This document shows positions 1 through 11,060 of a stretch of DNA of 64,000 nucleotides, piece after piece (within the stretch, counting starts at the first letter, position 1; every line of letters starts with the position of its first letter). Made by a program: the position numbers and the translations under genes. The stretch covers positions 99,225,332 to 99,289,331 of the forward strand of contig JAAALK010000079.1 of the NCBI GenBank assembly GCA_019279435.1. The letters run 5' to 3'. Origin of the DNA: Zizania palustris. Its lineage: Eukaryota; Streptophyta; Magnoliopsida; Poales; Poaceae. A model generated the notes under the pieces. The model was not told where the DNA came from and did not search any database. It worked only from the letters and a program-made list of their open reading frames with translations.

Positions 1-332
1 GTCAAGTTCATCCGGTTGAAGGCCAACATTAGATTCCACAATTCCTTTTAGGGGTCTATGATGCAAATTGTTATTGAGTTATCTCATGTATGTCATCAAA
101 CCATGTGACACGTCCATTCCTGTCAACAACTTCTTCTTTCTCGTGTTGCTGACAGGGAATGGATGTGCACATGGTTCCATGGCAGACATGAACATTTTGA
201 AAAACAACACAAAATATGCTGAGGCCTCAACAACACTAGAGAGAGAGAACAACACAATATCCTAACTTTAGGATTAATATGACATCAGACCTTTTTTGCA
301 TAACCAAAATTCTAATACATTAGCCTCTTAAT
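1..332. other. CACTA internal stretch without a recognisable gene
   Basis: AT-rich sequence upstream of the first methionine at 333. It holds only short unrelated open frames. It is probably intronic, leader or intergenic sequence between the unseen 5' gene of the CACTA element and the gene starting at 333. Confidence 0.4.
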
Positions 333-2047
333 ATGAATAGTTTATCTATGGCGGAAGAAGGACGATCCATCGAGGAGCTCATCTACGAGTCTCCCTCAAA
401 AACAAATAAAGAGGGTTCATCTGAAGGATCCTCCGATAGCGAATTTTCGTACCACTCTCCGGAGAATGAACATCCAATGGAGCCTATGAAGAAGAGAACA
501 AGAGAAGACGCCGATGAGGATTACATTCCTGAAGCTCACATTGTCTATCATCGTAGGATCGTCCAAAGCGAGGAAGCAAGCGTCGATTATTCCAAGTCGA
601 GAAAAGAACAACTATTGTCCCAGCTATTGAGTCAGCTGAGCGAACAGATGCTGAGCCCGCTGCCACAACATCATCTGCAAATGCGAAGAGGAGAGGGAAA
701 CGGGAGAAGAACAAGCTGCATACAGCTATTTATGAGGTTGAAGAAGTGCATGTTGATGGGGCTCCAAAGGAGCCAAAAGAAATCACAGCGAAGTGGCGTA
801 ACGACTGTGGATGTCTCGCCAGGGAGCGATGTAAGATAGTTTGGAAAAATTGGAAGACTGTCCCTGAAGCTACAAAGAACGAATTGTGGCAGCATATAAA
901 AGCGCATTATAAATTCCCGGAAGACCGCTTAGAAGACGCTAAAGCTGCCACATTGAAGACTATCGGGAAGGCTCTCCATACATTTAGGACTAAACTGAAC
1001 ACACAATACCTTCAGAAAGATGAGTCGCCACTCAACGACTACGGCTTTATAACGCCAAATGAATGGAACGAATTCAAAATGCAGCATTGCTCGGAAGAAG
1101 CCAAACAAGAGAGCATCATGTTCAAAGAACTTAATAAGAAGAATAAGTTCCCCCATAAACTTGGGCCAGGTGGATATAAGGCTAAGGAGGATGAGTGGAG
1201 TAGAAAGGAGGAGGAGGACCGTGCGGCTGGGTTACCTGAACAGTTTTCAGGTGCTGATCAGCGCACTAAGAGATGGCTCCTAGGTCGAGCTAAAAAAACA
1301 CCCGAGGGCCAATATATGCTCTCCGACTCACGGACTAGTGAAGTATTCCAGAAAGCACATGAAATCGCTGAGTTGGAGAAGACTGGAAAGTTCAAGCCCA
1401 AGGGATGTAATGACCAGCTTACATCTGCTCTCGGAAACGAGGAACATCGAGGGCGCACCCGAGGTGTCTCTTCTATAGCACCCTAGAAAAATACTTTCAA
1501 GAAACAGGAGGGTGCCACATACAAGAAGCGTCAAGCACGCACAGACGACGCCGCAGAGCGCCGTGCAGAGTGGGAGCAACACTTTTTTGAATTTATTAAC
1601 GAGAATCCAAACATAATGCAGGCTACAGCTGGACAAATAATTGTGCCAGAGGTACGACTCGACGTACCAAGCAGTGTTGGCTCAGTACAAGACAAATTTC
1701 CTGTAAATTATATTAAAGAGGACACACCATGCAGCCTGCATGTACCGATAGGGCGCAAAGGGCATTCCCAAGAGGCTGCACGAGGCATTGCTATGCCTGG
1801 GGATTTATTTCACAATCGGCCTATTCCTGCTGACTATACCAAGGTTCAGGTCAATGAGATCACCAACGACAGATTTATTAATGACCCCTTGGATCTTCCA
1901 ATGCCTGATGAGGGGATTGAGACAATCGGAGATGCTCTAAATAACTTTGTCCTATGGGCGAGCCGAGATATCAAATTACTGCAGACAAGTTCTCAGAGTA
2001 AATCACCTATTGTCTCATCACAATCCCCCACATATCTTTCATCTTAG
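333..2047 (+). pseudogene. CACTA-associated protein, N-terminal part (transposase_24-like)
   Basis: Start ATG at 333, followed by an acidic Ser/Glu-rich leader. Near 600 the frame shifts by one base (frame of 333 to frame of 620), after which a basic linker leads into a conserved block at about 780-1480. That block has the KWRNDCG...VWKNWKTVP, FRTKLNTQYL and HRGRTRGV elements typical of plant transposase_24 (PF03004). The family normally continues GRTRGVG..PWK; here the Trp codon is TAG at 1484-1486. The same frame then continues through a basic stretch and a DUF8039-like segment (about 1800-1960, LDLPMPDEGIETIGDALNNF) to another in-frame TAG at 2045-2047, beyond which it leads straight into the Ulp1 part. 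Function in the family is poorly defined, possibly DNA binding at element ends. One frameshift and two nonsense codons make it a pseudogene. Confidence 0.75.
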
Positions 2048-2050
2048 GAT

Positions 2051-3792
2051 GTGCAAAATATAGGATCATTATCACATGTTGATGAGCGTGAAATGGAGGA
2101 AAAAGCAGAGGAAGAGCCAGTGCCCAATAAAGTGGCAGAAGTGATAGAATCGAAAGTGACTTCTGATCCTCAAGTGACAAAGCTAGTGCCAGTGCTTGAG
2201 CCCACTGATGAGCCCATCACAAATGTGCCAGAGCCAGATCAAATGCCAGTGCTAGTTCCGACTGAGCCTCAAGTGCCAGTTCCGGCTGATCCTCAAGTGC
2301 CGGTGGCCAAGCCCATAACAAAAGTGCCAGTGCTAGTTGCTGCCGAGCCTGAAAAACAAGATGCATGCCCAAAGCCAGTAATCCACAAGATAACTGTTCA
2401 AGCTGGGCAGTGTTCTTCGCTGAAATCTGAGATGCATAAATTTTTTAATACTTTGGGGCAAACACGTTCTATGCCCGAAGCGGCTCCCATAAAGGCTCCA
2501 GTACAAAAGCATGCGGGCTCACTTTCTGTTGATAAGAGGACCTACGGAGACGAGGATTATATCGAATACGAACCAGGCAAACCATTATTACCCCAAGGAG
2601 TACTTAATTGTATGCCTTGGACGATGAAAACATTTCATGACTGGTACCTCGAAGCGTCTTCGTTAGGAGTAACACAAATAGAACTGAAGGTTCCACAAGA
2701 AATATTCAACTGCCCAGAGTTTAAGCTTGCACTATTTTTCGACGACTTCCATCGGATGTTTCGTCTGAAGCGAACCGACATCACAAGCATGATGCTCTGG
2801 TGCATGTAAGTACTTTATACTTTGTCAATACAAAGCAAAAATAAATAATGTCTTATATTGACTATTGTTTTATAACATATGCAGTTGTAATTCATGCGGT
2901 GACGAGTCTAAATTGTATGGGTACTTAAACCCATCATTAATAAGCCAAAGTGCGCTGAACCCGACACTAAACCAGAACGATAGCAAGTACTGGACTGCGA
3001 GTAAGAAAAAATTTCAAAGAAAGATGTTCAATAAAGATGAAGACAAACTTAAGAAGAACAAAAGGAGTTGTGCCGCGTTGTATATTGCGCGGTGCATGTA
3101 TCAATGGAAGGACAGAGAAATGATAAGTGGGGCATATAACTTTAAGTAAGTATACCCACTATATCCACTTAATCACGTTTTATCGATTATGAAACTAACA
3201 TAATCATATATTACTTCTTTCGATAGTGATCATTGGATTGCACTTCTGATATACCCAAAGAGCTCAAGGGTTTATGTGCTCGACTCGCTCGACAAACCCA
3301 AAAAAGAATATCAAGATATATTAAATGTTATTCAGAGTGCATATAGATACTACGTGGAAAAGTTAGGTGGCCCACATGATCCACAGAGGCCGAAAGAAAT
3401 GCTTATTAGAACCAACTATCCGGTAATATTATATTTTTAAATTTGTTAATTCAATTGATAAAGCCAAACTATATATCGTTCTAACTTTGTCTATTTTGAA
3501 GTGTCACAAACAATCTCTTGGTTCCGTGCATTGTGGCTACTATACTTGTGATTTCATGAGCAATAACTTAGGAAAGTTTGGGCGGACAGTATCTGAGGAT
3601 ACTAATGAAGTAAGTTGATTTCTTGTGTGTTAATCTAATATAACTTGCAGCATATGTACTTATATTTTACGCATGCAGGCGTCAGGTCCATCAACCGTTG
3701 CCCAAAAGAGCCAACTCTCTGAATCACAAATGTACGAAATTGTATCAAGGATGTGCCGCTTCATGATGCATGAGATTCTTCATGAGCTTTGA
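2051..3792 (+). pseudogene. Ulp1-like C48 cysteine peptidase part of the CACTA gene (5 exons)
   Basis: Continues the frame of the upstream part after an in-frame TAG. A proline/valine-rich repeat stretch (about 2150-2350) precedes the peptidase. Exons fit GT-AG rules and join in frame: 2051-2805, 2885-3145, 3227-3422, 3502-3609, 3679-3792 (stop TGA). The spliced product shows the Ulp1/SENP catalytic series: His in NDHWIALLIY (exon 3), Asp in VYVLDSLDKP (exon 3), Gln and Cys in KQSLGSVHCGYYTC (exon 4). It ends with HEILHEL. Ulp1 proteases cleave SUMO or SUMO-like tails; the role of captured Ulp1 domains in CACTA elements is not established. Within these exons I see no further stop, so the peptidase domain itself is not visibly broken. 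It could be expressed only from a downstream start. Confidence 0.8.
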
Positions 3793-4045
3793 GTATTTTT
3801 CGATCCTGAGAGTGAAGTGGCCAAGCATCCAACTCTGTATGATTGGGCCGGTAGAATGAAAAGGCGAACCAATTAAGATATGAGTTAGCCTTCCAAGAAA
3901 ACATAAACCGCATGAGCATGTATTTGTGAAACAATGAATTGTGTTGATGGATGGTTATTGTGAAACATAAACCGGAAGAATGTAAACTTTGTAAATTTTT
4001 GAAAATTGATGGTTGTTGTGTTGATGTGTTGTTGTTGTGGATGTG

Positions 4046-4123
4046 TATGTGGATATGTGGATGTTTTGCTGCTGTGTATGTGGATATGTGGATGTTTTGC
4101 TGCTGTGTATGTGGATGGCTGTG
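4046..4123. repeat. 31-bp tandem repeat in CACTA 3' untranslated region
   Basis: A unit beginning tatgtggatatgtggatg repeats at 4046 and 4077, with a partial third copy at 4108. It lies in the 3793-4189 stretch between the peptidase stop codon and the subterminal repeats. That stretch is GT-rich and has no supported gene. Confidence 0.8.
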
Positions 4124-4189
4124 TGAAGCATATAATTTCTGTGTTTTGGTTTGTGGGATCACAGCATTCTGTGTTATGGCTTATACACA

Positions 4190-4549
4190 GCAGTGGCGGG
4201 CAGATGAGGTAGCTTGCCCATTACTGCTATTGACACAGTGGTGGTGGGCGTGCTGACATCATTTGCCCGCCACTGCTATTGATAACGGTAGTGGCGGGCA
4301 GATGAGGTCAGCACGCCCGTTACTGCTGTTGACATAGTGGTGGCGGGCGCGCTGACATCATCTGCCCGCCACTGATATTGATAAAAGCAGTGGCGGGCAG
4401 ATGATGTCAGCGCGCCCGCCACTGCTGTTGACACAGCGGTGGCGGGCGCTCTGACCGCCACTGCTAACCAGCGATAGCAGTGGCGTTAGAGAAGTGGCGA
4501 ACTGGATGCCCGCCACTATAGGTCGATTTTGCCCGCCGCTACAGTGTCG
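4190..4549. repeat. CACTA subterminal repeat region with palindromes
   Basis: A core like cagtggcgggcagatga recurs in alternating orientation about every 40-60 bp (near 4190, 4240, 4289, 4340, 4386, 4437). The stretch around 4386-4424 has perfect 12-bp arms (gcagtggcgggc / gcccgccactgc). In CACTA elements the transposon-encoded protein binds such subterminal motifs and brings the ends together. The arrangement could form strong hairpins. Confidence 0.8.
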
Positions 4550-4562
4550 CTTTGTAGTAGTG
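4550..4562. repeat. CACTA right terminal inverted repeat
   Basis: CTTTGTAGTAGTG, inverse of CACTACTACAAAG. Element A sequence resumes immediately after, at tttgacgagtactaggg, matching the uninterrupted family copy near 18054. Confidence 0.8.
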
Positions 4563-4595
4563 TTTGACGAGTACTAGGGAATACTTATTGAACTT
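4563..4595 (+). mobile_element. Gypsy element A, short segment between CACTA and R1
   Basis: This 33-bp stretch matches element B leader sequence at 18054-18079. It is the part of A left between the CACTA end and the R1 insertion. The last five bases, AACTT (4591-4595), are the left copy of the R1 target-site duplication; A resumes at 14161. Confidence 0.8.
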
Positions 4596-5284
4596 TGTTG
4601 GAACGACGGGTCGGACCAGTAGGTTTTCTTAGTGGAAATGAGAGTAGTGTATTCAATGCTCCTTGGGCCTGTCCGTTACAACTACAGTTGAGGGGTATTT
4701 ATAAGGCGCCCCGTCCAGAGGGCCAAGCGCCTTTGGACCGCCAACGGCTACACGATCAACGGCCGGTCAACATTACAGACCAAACGGGCTATACATAGTA
4801 CAGACAGGAAGATTCGACTCTGACAGTGTATCAGCCATGTCGGGCGCTGCCTACGCCGCCCGACACAATTCACAGGATCGTGATCCTGTCACCCCGTGTA
4901 CTTGTCCAGTCTTTTTCCCGCCAACACTCCCTTGGGGTTCGCTACTGCGGGCCGAGGGAGAGCCTCTGGCAATTCCTCCCCGGAGGGTGGCCTCTAGCAG
5001 CCTTCTCCCGGAGGGTGGCCCCCGGCGTCTTTCTGCCGGAGGGCGGCCTCCGGCGTCCTTCTCCCGGAGGGTGACCTCCGGTGTCCTTCTTCCGGAGGGC
5101 GGCCTCCGGCGTCCTTCTCCCGGAGGGTGACCTCCGGTGTCCTTCTGCCGGAGGGCGGCCTTCGGCATCCTTCTCCCGGAGGGTGGCCTCTGGTGTCCTT
5201 CTCCCGGAGGGTGGCCTCTGGTGCTAGGCCTCGGACCCCCTGGTTGTGGGCCCCCTTCAGCCATCGGTATTATCTCCCCCAACA
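4596..5284 (-). repeat. R1 3' LTR
   Basis: 689 bp, near-identical to 13468-14155. On the minus strand it holds a TATAAATA box (plus 4696-4703). Its far part consists of short degenerate repeats of the type cctccggcgtccttctcccg (about 4980-5220). Confidence 0.93.
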
Positions 5285-5297
5285 GTAGCCCCTCGCT
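5285..5297 (-). promoter_or_regulatory. R1 polypurine tract
   Basis: On the minus strand the sequence next to the 3' LTR reads GAGGGGCTAC, the usual plus-strand-synthesis primer position. R2 has GAGGAGCTAC at the same place. Confidence 0.7.
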
Positions 5298-5709
5298 TCT
5301 TTCCTCTTGGGAGCCCTGCGTTAAGAGAGGGTGGAAGCGCACACTATAATTCTGACAACTTTCATAAGGACGTAACTTACAGTGGGGTGCCGAGTCTGGC
5401 CGCAGCGCGGCCCTCTTCGACGGACGCGGAGGAGCTCCGAAGCAGGGAGGCGTTACTGGGCCCGGAGGTTGAGGACCGCTTCGGATCCTCTCTCCGACGG
5501 GTCGAGAGGAGTTTGACCGGGCTCGCGGGATGCACACACACCTTGACCGGGGGCCTCTGGCCCCGAGGAGGAGGCGCAAATGGCATCGGGTAGCCGAACC
5601 GTCAGGGAGCCGCCGCACCCTGATGCGCCGGTTGGCCTTAAATGCGGCGCCATGCAACCGCCGCGTTCACACGCCAATCGAGCCGTAAGAGGGACCGACG
5701 GTCTTGCTC

Positions 5710-5719
5710 TTAAATATAA
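5710..5719 (+). promoter_or_regulatory. Possible TATA-like box for the R1 antisense gene
   Basis: TTAAATATAA lies about 115 bp upstream of the ATG at 5832 and is followed by pyrimidine-rich sequence. It is at the place where R2 has a canonical TATAAATA. The rest of 5285-5831 is GC-rich leader or promoter sequence with no other feature that I can support. Confidence 0.35.
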
Positions 5720-5831
5720 CTCGCTGCGTGGCCTCCTCTCCCTTCTCCACCTTGTTGCACCCATTCTAGCCACTTCAGCCATCATTCGTCCCGCTTCCTG
5801 GGCTCTAAGCCCCCTCTCGTCTCTTTGAGCA

Positions 5832-7285
5832 ATGGTGAGGAGCGCCGTCCCGGCAATGGCGATGGACCCGCGCTTCTTGCAGCGCCAGATGGTGGTGGCG
5901 GTGGCGGCGGCGGCGACAGCGACGGACACGTCGGAGGCGCGCGGCGCGCGTGAGCTCCGCCCCGCCTCAGAGCGGTTTCGAGAGCAGACCTTGGAGCTCG
6001 GGCCGTCCGCCTGCATAGAGGCGTCGATCGAGCAAGCAACCAGGGCCCGCCTTGGTCCTGAGACGCTGTCGAGGAAGCCTGGTTGAGTGACGGCCCCGCA
6101 GCCGCGGGAAGGCGAGGTCGTCGTCTTCGAAACTTTCTTTGACACGAGGCTGGGGTTCCCTGCTTCGGAGCTCCTCGCCGGGGTGTTGGACGCGTTCCAC
6201 CTGGAGCTCCCGCAACTGTCTCCCAACGCCGTGGCCCGCCTCACCATTTTTGAGTGGGCTATGCGCGCCGAAGGCTGCGAAGGGAGGGCGGAAGTCTTCG
6301 CGGAGATGCACGAGGCTCTCTGCCAGCCGAAGAAGAAGGGAGGCTAGATACTGGCCTTCGGGAGCATCAACTTCCAGCTCCGAAGGAAGTACGCGGACTC
6401 CTTCCCGGCGAAGGCCACCAACGAAAGGTGGTACTCGAAATGGGTGAACCGGTGGTTCTACGTCTGCGTGGGGCTTAGCTCTGGCCTCGTCGGGATCCCG
6501 CGCCATATTTGGTTCCGGAGGGAAGCGTGCATCGAGACCAACGCCGGGGCGATCTCCGCGAGGATCCAGCTTCTTCAGATCGTCGCCCGCCGAATGAGCA
6601 TGTGGGACTTGGCGGAGGAGTTCGTGGCCCTCGAGATCCCTCCGCTGAAGGAGGAGTGGCCGGCGTCGCTCCGGAGCAGCCGGGGCGAGTCTATGCCAGC
6701 GGATCTCTCCCGCCAGCTTGGTAAGTGTCCGCCTCCATCACTTTTATTCCCGTCTTTCATGCCCGAAGGGTGCTCCGGTCCTGATAATCGAATGCAGGGT
6801 CGCTCGTTGCCCGGACCCCCGAGGAGGTGGCCCGCATGACGGAGAGGATTCTTGGAGTCCCTACCGCGGCCGAGCGCACCAGGCGAATGGAGTTGGTGGG
6901 CTCTTGGGAGTGCTCCAACAGAGTGTGGGGGGCGCTCGAGCTCTCGCCTCCACCCCTTCCGGAGGGTGAGGTCCTCCGGGATGTTTCGAAGAGGAAGGTA
7001 GGCGACGCCGATGGGGGCCTCTCTCCTCGTCGCCCCCCCAAGAAGAAGAAGATAGTAAAGGGGCCAAGGCAACTTTCTCCGGGACACTCCTCCGCCTCCC
7101 ATTCCGAGTGCGGAGGTTCTAGTGACGGGGCCCAGTCAGAGTCGGGAGACCCCTCGATAATTCCGGACCCGACCCCGTCGGTTCGCCCGAGCGCTAGAAG
7201 GAGCGAAGACGCTCCCCCTCGCTCGGGTCCGACGGAGCTCGCGCCGGGGGCTGGGCAGGACGCGCGAGGGTGCTTCGAGCCGTAG
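5832..7285 (+). pseudogene. R1 antisense gene, putative gypsy-type transposon protein (PF04195-like), spliced
   Basis: Runs opposite to R1 gag-pol. Exon 1 (5832-6720) carries the conserved block PQLSPNAVARLTIFEWAM ... EGCEGRAEVF ... FGSINFQL ... NRWFYV that I associate with PF04195, 'putative gypsy type transposon'. Two in-frame stops interrupt it: TGA at 6084-6086 and TAG at 6345-6347. A GT-AG intron (6721-6797, donor GTAAGT, acceptor TGCAG, phase 1) joins to exon 2 (6798-7285), which contains ILGVPTAAERTRRMELVGSW and a basic/Ser-rich tail. The frame stops at TAG 7283-7285, inside the first unit of a tandem array. R2 has an intron at the same site and phase. Downstream exons seen in R2 and R3 are absent here. 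Molecular function is unknown. Confidence 0.75.
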
Positions 7286-7734
7286 CTCGGAACCCGGTAG
7301 CGAGGGTGCGTCGAGCCGGAGCTCGGAACCCGATAGCGAGGGTGCGTCGAGCCGGAGCTCGGTACCCGATTGCGAGGGTGCCTCGAGCCGGAGCTCGGAA
7401 CCCGATTGCGAGGGTGCGTCGAGCCAGAGCTCGGAACCCGATTGCGAGGGTGCGTCGAGCCAGAGCTCGGAACCCGATTGCGAGGGTGCGTCGAGCCGGA
7501 GCTCGGAACCCGATTGCGAGGGTGCTTCGAGCCGGATCTCGGAACCCGGTAGCAAGGGTGTGTCGAGCCGGAGCTCGGAACCCGATTGCGAGGGTGCGTC
7601 GAGCCGGAGCTCGGAACCCGATAGCAAGGGTGCGTCGAGCCGGAGATCGGAACCCGATTGCGAGGATGCGTCGAGCCGGAGCTCAGAACCCGATAGCGAG
7701 GGTGCGTCGAGCCAGGGCTCGGAACCCGATTGCT
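7264..7734. repeat. 36-bp tandem repeat array (about 13 copies) in R1
   Basis: A unit containing gtcgagccggagctcggaac repeats with period 36. Because 36 is divisible by three and the unit has no stop, long open frames arise in several frames on both strands (for example 12-residue repeats SSRSSEPDCEGA and ARNPIARVRRAG). These are by-products, not separate genes. The array lies between the antisense gene and the 3' end of integrase; the short remainder to 7864 has no feature. Confidence 0.9.
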
Positions 7735-7864
7735 TCAGTGAAGCGAAATTCTTAGAGCCATTGCGCGTTTCGTTCTGGGCGAAAACACTTGTCTGGTGAT
7801 TTTATTACGCAATTTGGATACAAAAGCAGGCGCTATCGGCCGCTAGCGGAATACACTGACGAAA

Positions 7865-10800
7865 CTACGGAAAGTAATGCTTCAGGTGCTCCGCGTGCCA
7901 AGTATGCTTCAGCTCCTCGCCTTCTACGGTGGCGAGCCGGTAGGAGCCCGGTCGCTCGGACCTTGTTACAATGTACGGTCCCTCCCATTTGTTGCCCAAC
8001 TTGGTGGGAGTGACCACCGTGCGAAGGACGAGGTGGCCCGGTTGGAACTCATTGCGCTTGACCTTGGGGTCGTACCATGCCTTGGTCTCCTTCTGATACT
8101 GGGAGAGGTTGGCGACGGCGCGGAGCCTTGTCTCTTTGGCCAGGTCGAGGGAGACGGTGCGCTCGTCATTGGCCTCGGGCGCTGTGACGCGTAGCGAACC
8201 GGCTCGGAGCTCCGTTGGGGTCATTGCTTCGTCGCCGAAAAAGAGGGGGAATGGAGTGAAGCCGGTGGCCCGGGAAGTGGTTGTCCGGATGGACCACAAG
8301 ATCTTCGGCAGCTCGTCGGGCCATAACCCTTTGGCTAAGCCAACGATGCGTTTATTGAGGCCTGAGAGGATGTGCCCATTAGCTCGCTCCACGGCACCGT
8401 TAGACTGGGGATGTCGTACGGCGGCGAAGCAGAGCTGGACTCCCAACTCGTCGCAGAATGCCCGGAAAGCCCCAGCATCAAACTGCGTTCCGTTGTCCAA
8501 TGTGAGCTACCTAGGTACTCCGAAACGGCATACGATGTTCTGCCAGAAGAATTTCTGGACGCTTCGGGATGTGATGGAGGTCGGTGGCTCCACCTCGACC
8601 CACTTGGAAAAATACTCGACGGCGACAACAGCAAAGCGCAGGTTGCCTTTCGCTCTGGGGAGTGGTCCGATGAGGTCCATGCCCCAGCGGGCCAGAGGCC
8701 ACACAGGAGGGATGGGTAGCAGGCTTGTCGGGGGTCGGTGACTTCGCCGCCCCATCCACTGACAGCCTTGGCAAGTGCGGACGAGTTCTTCGGCGTCGGC
8801 AACGATAGTGGGCCAGTATACACCCTGCCGGAGAGCTTTGCCCGCGAGGGCCCGTGGTGCCAGGTGGCTTCCGCACAACCCCTCGTGGATTTCTCAGAGC
8901 ATGGCCACTCCGTCCGAGTGCGAGATGCAACGGAGTAACGGGGAACATACTCCGGACTTGTATAGAATGCCATTGATGACCTCGAATGACCTTGCACGGA
9001 GCTGGAGGCGAGCTTGGCCTGGGCTAGGATGATCATCTTCGCTGCCCGCGAGCGTGCGCAGGATGGGCTCCCGCCAATCGGTATCGGCCGTACACAGGAC
9101 TTGAGTTGGCCGGGGTGGCGGCGGGGGCTCGTCCGAGGAGGCGGAAGTGGACGCCTCGCTGCGAGGGGGCACCGAAGGTTGGGTGATCTCCTCGAAAAAA
9201 GCCCCCGGCGGCAAGGCTTGAGCTCCTGCCCCAGCTTTGCGAGGGCATCAGCTTGGCCGTTTTCGCCTCGCGGGATGTTTTGGACGGATATGCCCTTGAA
9301 GGATGCCTCGAACTTGCGGATGGAGTCGAGGTAGGAGGCAAGGTCTGGGTGCTTAGCCTGGAAACTCTTGTCGATGTGCCCGGCGACTACTTGGGAATCG
9401 GTCTTGACGACCACACGTGCTGCTCCCAGCGCGTGCGCCTTGCGGAGACCCAAGAGGACCCCTTCGTACTCGACGATATTGTTGGTGGCCTTGAAGCTTA
9501 GCCGAGCAGAATACAGGGCCTGCTGGCCGGAGGGAGAGATGATGACTGCTCCGGCCCCAGCCCTTGAGGCCTGGTAAGCTCTGTCCGAAAAGATGGTCCA
9601 GACCCCCTCGCTTGCTTCGGCGCCTGCGCGTTCGGGGGCACTCGTCCACTTCGCGACGAAGTCGGTGAGGATTTGGGACTTGATGGCTGTCCGGGCGACG
9701 AAGGAGATCCCGAACGGGGCCAATTCCATCACCCACTTTCCGATGTGGCCGGTGGCATCCTTGTTCCGGAACATGTCGCCTAGCGGGTAGGCAGTCGGGA
9801 TGATGACATCGTGAGCCAGGGAGTAGTGCTGGAGCTTCCGGTATGCCATGACGAGGGCGTAGGCCACCTTTTCGAGCTCGGAGTACCTAGCCTTGGCTCC
9901 GGCGAGGGCTTCGGAGATGAAGTAGACGGGGCTTTGGATCAGCCTCCCGTCGAGTTTCTCCTCTTGGACTAGCGCCGCACTCGCTGCATTGCCGGAGGCG
10001 GCGAGGTAGACCAATAAAGGACTGTTGGCCCGGGGTGTGGCGAGGGCCACAAGGCCAGAGAGATATTCCTTGATCAGCTGGAAACAGTCCTGACACTCGG
10101 GGGTCCACTCGAAATGCTTAGAACCTCGGAGCGCCTTGAAGATGGGCAGACTTCGCTCTGCTGATTTTGCTAAAAATCGCCCGAGGGCTGCCAATCGCCC
10201 CGCCAGATTTTGCGCTTGCTTCAGGTTCTGAGGGGGAGACATGTTCTGCAATGCCTGAACTTGTGTTGGGCTGGCTTCAATGCCCCGGCTAGAAACGAGG
10301 TACCCAAGCAGCTTCCCTGCGTGTGCTCCGAAGACACATTTTTCTGGATTGAGCCGGATTCCACACCGCCGGAGGCTATCGAAGGTCTCCGCTATGTCCG
10401 AGCCGTGGTGGCTCTTGGTGGCGCTTTTGATGACGATGTCATCCATGTATGCTTCCACATTACGCCCTAACTGATGACCCATGGCTTTAGAGATTAGTCT
10501 TGAAAAGGTGGCCCCTGCATTGCGGAGGCCGAAGGGCATCCGGAGGTAGCAGAATACTTCGGCCGGGGTGACGAAACTTGTCTTCACCTGGTCCTCGGGC
10601 CTTAACCAGATCTGGTGGTATCCGGAATAAGCGTTGAGGAAACTGAGGAGTTCTGCGCCGGCTGTGGAGTCAACTAGTTGGTCAATGCGAGGCAGGGGGT
10701 AGGCGTCACGGGGGCAAGCTTTATTCAGAGAAGTAAAGTCGATACACATGCACCATTTGCCAGATGTTTTCTTCTGGACAAACACTGGGTTGGACAACCA

Positions 10801-11060
10801 GTCAGTATGACTCACTTCCCGGATGACCCCTGCTCGAAGCAGCTTCTCCGTCTCAGCCTTGGCGAGCTCGGCCCGTTCGGTGGAGAGTCTCCGGAGCCCC
10901 TGGCAGACCGGTCGTGCCTTCGGGTCGACGGCCAGTGAGTGCTCGATGATCGAGCGGTCGACGCCGGTGATGTCTTCGTCGGACCATGCGAAGACGTTGA
11001 GGTTGCCGCAGATGATGGCTTCGAGCTGTGCCGACACCTCCGGTTCCAGACCCCCTCCGA
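7865..11060 (-). pseudogene. R1 pol: reverse transcriptase, RNase H, second RNase H, integrase
   Basis: Minus strand. RT begins after a frameshift near 11050, with VFAWSDEDITGV, MCIDFTSLNKACPRDAYP and the catalytic YMDDIVIKS (plus about 10435-10460). It continues into an RNase H-like connection and a second RNase H (AGAGAVIISPSGQQ ... NNIVEYEGVLLGLR), the dual arrangement of Tat elements. A frameshift near 9220-9240 separates RNase H from integrase. Integrase shows its CxxC end (CQGCQWMG), the core WGMDLIGPLP ... DNGTQF ... NGAVERANG and a C-terminal GKLW/GPY-like region ending HLKHYFP at 7865. In-frame TGA at 8894-8896 and TAG at 8507-8509 break it further. Not functional as it stands. Confidence 0.92.

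Larger units (their letters stand above)
1..4562 (+). mobile_element. CACTA (En/Spm) DNA transposon, 3' portion
   Basis: The right end, 4550-4562, reads CTTTGTAGTAGTG, the inverse of a CACTACTACAAAG-type CACTA terminus. It is preceded by about 360 bp of direct and inverted subterminal repeats and by a gene with a plant transposase_24 (Ptta/En/Spm) region and an Ulp1-type peptidase, a known combination in grass CACTA elements. The base after the terminus begins TTT, and the uninterrupted sequence at 18054 (aactttgacgag) fits a 3-bp TTT target duplication in element A. The left terminus and any TNP2-type transposase lie outside the window, so autonomy cannot be judged. The extension of the element to base 1 is inferred. 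Confidence 0.85.

Noticed and set aside
4851..5657. Pro/Arg-rich 268-residue minus-strand frame in the R1 LTR
   Set aside because: Produced by short GC-rich repeats in the LTR and spanning the LTR boundary; not conserved as protein.
7264..7734. CRISPR-like regular repeats
   Set aside because: Contiguous tandem copies without unique spacers, in a plant retroelement.
7136..7755. Long open frames on both strands across the R1 36-bp array
   Set aside because: They arise from a stop-free unit whose length is divisible by three; no domain and no start context.
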